From NCBI GenBank assembly GCA_039714435.1, contig JBDLJJ010000064.1, positions 1-14,592 of the forward strand: a DNA stretch of 14,592 nt, written 5' to 3'. Positions 13,446 to 14,592 of this stretch are shown here, piece after piece. The stretch comes from JAZDDE01 sp039714435 (GTDB taxonomy: Bacteria; Gemmatimonadota; Gemmatimonadetes; Palauibacterales; Palauibacteraceae). The notes under the pieces were generated by a model. That model was not told the origin of the DNA, did not search any database, and saw nothing but the letters and a program-made list of their open reading frames with translations. How positions within the stretch are numbered: the stretch's first letter is position 1; each line of letters begins with the position of its first letter. A program made the translations under genes and the position numbers.

Positions 13446-13499
13446 CGCTTGCTGAGTTTCTGTCGCTTGCCGAGCCTCGCTCTCTTGCCGAACAAAACC
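13446..13499. repeat. Three 18-bp units downstream of thyX
   Basis: Related 11-mers CGCTTGCTGAG (13446), CGCTTGCCGAG (13464) and CTCTTGCCGAA (13482) recur at exactly 18-base steps, while the bases between them differ. The third copy contains the candidate -35 box of the next gene. They could be a regulator binding array or decayed tandem repeats. Only three copies with unlike spacers are seen, so this is not a CRISPR. Confidence 0.5.
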
Positions 13500-13513
13500 C
13501 GAAGATCTATTCT
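13485..13513 (+). promoter_or_regulatory. Candidate sigma-70-type promoter for the radical SAM gene
   Basis: TTGCCG (13485-13490) and TATTCT (13508-13513) are separated by exactly 17 bases, each matching the consensus at four of six positions. A second possible -10, TCTAAT, overlaps at 13511-13516 but with a 20-base spacer. It lies in the AT-richest part of the 152-base spacer between thyX and the radical SAM gene, about 60 bases before the ATG. Confidence 0.4.
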
Positions 13514-13526
13514 AATCGTGACAGTT

Positions 13527-13543
13527 GGCGGTGCTAATCCGCC
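13527..13543 (+). promoter_or_regulatory. Small hairpin in the leader of the radical SAM gene
   Basis: GGCGG (13527-13531) pairs with CCGCC (13539-13543) over a seven-base loop, TGCTAAT. No T run follows, so it is not an intrinsic terminator. It would lie in the 5' leader if the promoter at 13485-13513 is used. The function is unknown and chance is possible. Confidence 0.3.
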
Positions 13544-13576
13544 GTAGCACACACGAGTGGTTGCAGGGCGGACGGT

Positions 13577-14592
13577 ATGGAATCACCCCAGGTGCACGGG
13601 CGAGGAACAAGTGACAATCCCCGCAATAGATTCCTGCCCATTGCTGTAGTCCGCGATACCTGGGACGATCCCTCAGATCCCCAGCCGCACACGCAGTTTC
13701 TCACCGACGCCACCCGATCGATAATCTCCTGGAACGACAGCCCGGATCTCGGATTCAACGCCAGTCTGAATCCATATCGAGGCTGTGAGCATGGTTGCGT
13801 GTACTGCTACGCCAGGCCTAATCACGAGTTTCTGGGATTCTCAGCCGGGTTGGATTTCGAAACCAGGATTCTCGTCAAGCAGCGGGCACCCGATTTACTT
13901 CGCCGGGCGCTGGCTTCTCGCCGCTGGGAGCCGCAGGTCGTGATGATGAGCGGAGTCACCGATGCCTACCAGCCCGTCGAACGGAGGCTGGGGATCACCC
14001 GGCGCTGCCTCGAGGTTCTGGCTGAGTTCAGGAACCCGGTGGCCATCGTCACTAAGAACCACCTGGTGACGAGGGACGCTGACCTGTTGGGCGAAATGGC
14101 CAGCTACGGAGCCGCGCGGGTAACCGTTTCGATTACCACGCTGGACGATCGGCTTCACCGACTGATGGAGCCCCGGACGTCAGCCCCACGGCGCCGGCTA
14201 CGGGCGATCGAGTCGCTGGCAGCCGCAGGCGTGCCGGTCGGCGTTAACGTGGCGCCTGTCATCCCCGGACTCACCGATCATGAGATGCCGCAAATTCTGG
14301 CGGCCGCAGCCAGCGCCGGAGCCACGACCGCCGCCTACATTCCCCTTCGGCTTCCCCTGGTCGTGGCGGATCTGTTCGAGAGTTGGTTGGAGAGCCATTT
14401 TCCGCTCCGCAAGGACAAAGTTCTGAACAAGATCCGAGAAACACGGGGAGGCCGGCTCAACGATCCCCGTCTCGGCTTCCGCATGAAAGGAACCGGACCC
14501 GTGGCCAGCCAGATTTCGCAACTGTTTCGGATCTCCTGCCGCCGTACGGGGCTAAGTAGGAAACTGCCGCCATTGTCGTCAGCCGCCTTCCG
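13577..14592 (+). CDS. PA0069-type radical SAM protein (partial, runs off the end)
   Basis: Radical SAM protein of the PA0069/COG1533 group, distantly like spore photoproduct lyase; its substrate is not known. Seen: the N-terminal HGRGTSDNPRNRF (7-19); the hallmark GFNASLNPYRGCEHGCVYCYARP region with CX3CX2C cysteines at 70, 74 and 77 that would hold the 4Fe-4S cluster; VMMSGVTDAYQPVERRLGITR after it; the strand/helix repeats of a TIM-barrel (PVAIVTKN, ARVTVSITTLD, PVGVNVAPVIPGLTD, AAYIPLRLP); and a late GFRMKGTGP segment. All 338 complete codons in the window are open and the family is about 350 residues, so nearly the whole gene is present. ATG 13577 follows an in-frame stop at 13535 and a weak AGGGCGG site. 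It has its own candidate promoter, so it is probably separate from the gyrB-thyX operon. Confidence 0.9.
   Translation, partial: MESPQVHGRGTSDNPRNRFLPIAVVRDTWDDPSDPQPHTQFLTDATRSIISWNDSPDLGFNASLNPYRGCEHGCVYCYARPNHEFLGFSAGLDFETRILVKQRAPDLLRRALASRRWEPQVVMMSGVTDAYQPVERRLGITRRCLEVLAEFRNPVAIVTKNHLVTRDADLLGEMASYGAARVTVSITTLDDRLHRLMEPRTSAPRRRLRAIESLAAAGVPVGVNVAPVIPGLTDHEMPQILAAAASAGATTAAYIPLRLPLVVADLFESWLESHFPLRKDKVLNKIRETRGGRLNDPRLGFRMKGTGPVASQISQLFRISCRRTGLSRKLPPLSSAAF

Noticed and set aside
13446..13499. A CRISPR array or origin iterons
   Set aside because: Only three degenerate 11-base motifs with 7-base spacers are present; there are no cas genes and no DnaA-box pattern.
13577..14592. The radical SAM protein as a maturase for the six-Cys peptide
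   Set aside because: It is about 6 kb away on the other strand behind a housekeeping operon. It is of the PA0069 type, without the extra-cluster SPASM region usual in peptide maturases.
1..14592. tRNA, rRNA, insertion sequences or attachment sites
   Set aside because: I saw no cloverleaf-like segment, no rRNA-like sequence, no transposase or integrase frame, and no terminal inverted repeats flanking the minus-strand block.

Overview
The window is a stretch of bacterial chromosome with high GC content. Most of it is densely packed plus-strand housekeeping genes, interrupted by a lower-GC block on the minus strand. The organism is most likely a member of Gemmatimonadota or a related GC-rich, Gram-negative-type phylum. 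This rests on the recF-dciA-gyrB order, ThyX as the only thymidylate synthase seen, lipoproteins and a TonB-type domain (which imply an outer membrane), a GPGEV-type 6-bladed propeller, and the small two-segment membrane protein. The phylum is an inference; there is no rRNA here to confirm it.

Bases 1-1286 hold a strong hairpin and a LeuB-type dehydrogenase that probably starts at a TTG. Bases 1287-5704 form a compact operon with gaps of 0-15 bases: an ACAA2-like thiolase, a stomatin/slipin (SPFH) membrane protein, an unrecognised two-segment membrane protein, 3-hydroxybutyryl-CoA dehydrogenase, and a hot-dog acyl-CoA thioesterase. The enzymes handle short acyl-CoA: C-C bond formation or cleavage, 3-hydroxy/3-keto conversion, and CoA release. 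The two membrane proteins sit between them.

Bases 5755-8682 are a five-gene minus-strand cassette, clearly lower in GC (sample lines counted by eye give 52-58% against about 68% in recF). In transcription order it encodes a LuxR-type regulator with eight cysteines before its helix-turn-helix, a lipoprotein with a TonB C-terminal domain, a secreted 76-residue peptide with six cysteines, a membrane-anchored thioredoxin-fold protein with a CQAC motif, and a propeller protein with a lipoprotein-like signal. This is the most interesting part of the window. It looks like a self-contained accessory system that makes, oxidatively folds and handles a secreted disulfide-rich peptide. That function is inferred from gene content alone.

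Bases 8788-13424 return to the plus strand: an intrinsic terminator-like hairpin, then recF, dciA, gyrB and thyX with tight or overlapping junctions. These genes cover DNA repair, helicase loading, DNA supercoiling and dTMP synthesis. RecF carries a recent-looking 15-bp tandem repeat. The dciA start region has been duplicated, which creates a seven-codon mini-ORF. After a 152-base spacer with 18-bp repeats and a candidate promoter, a PA0069-type radical SAM gene starts at 13577 and runs off the window end.
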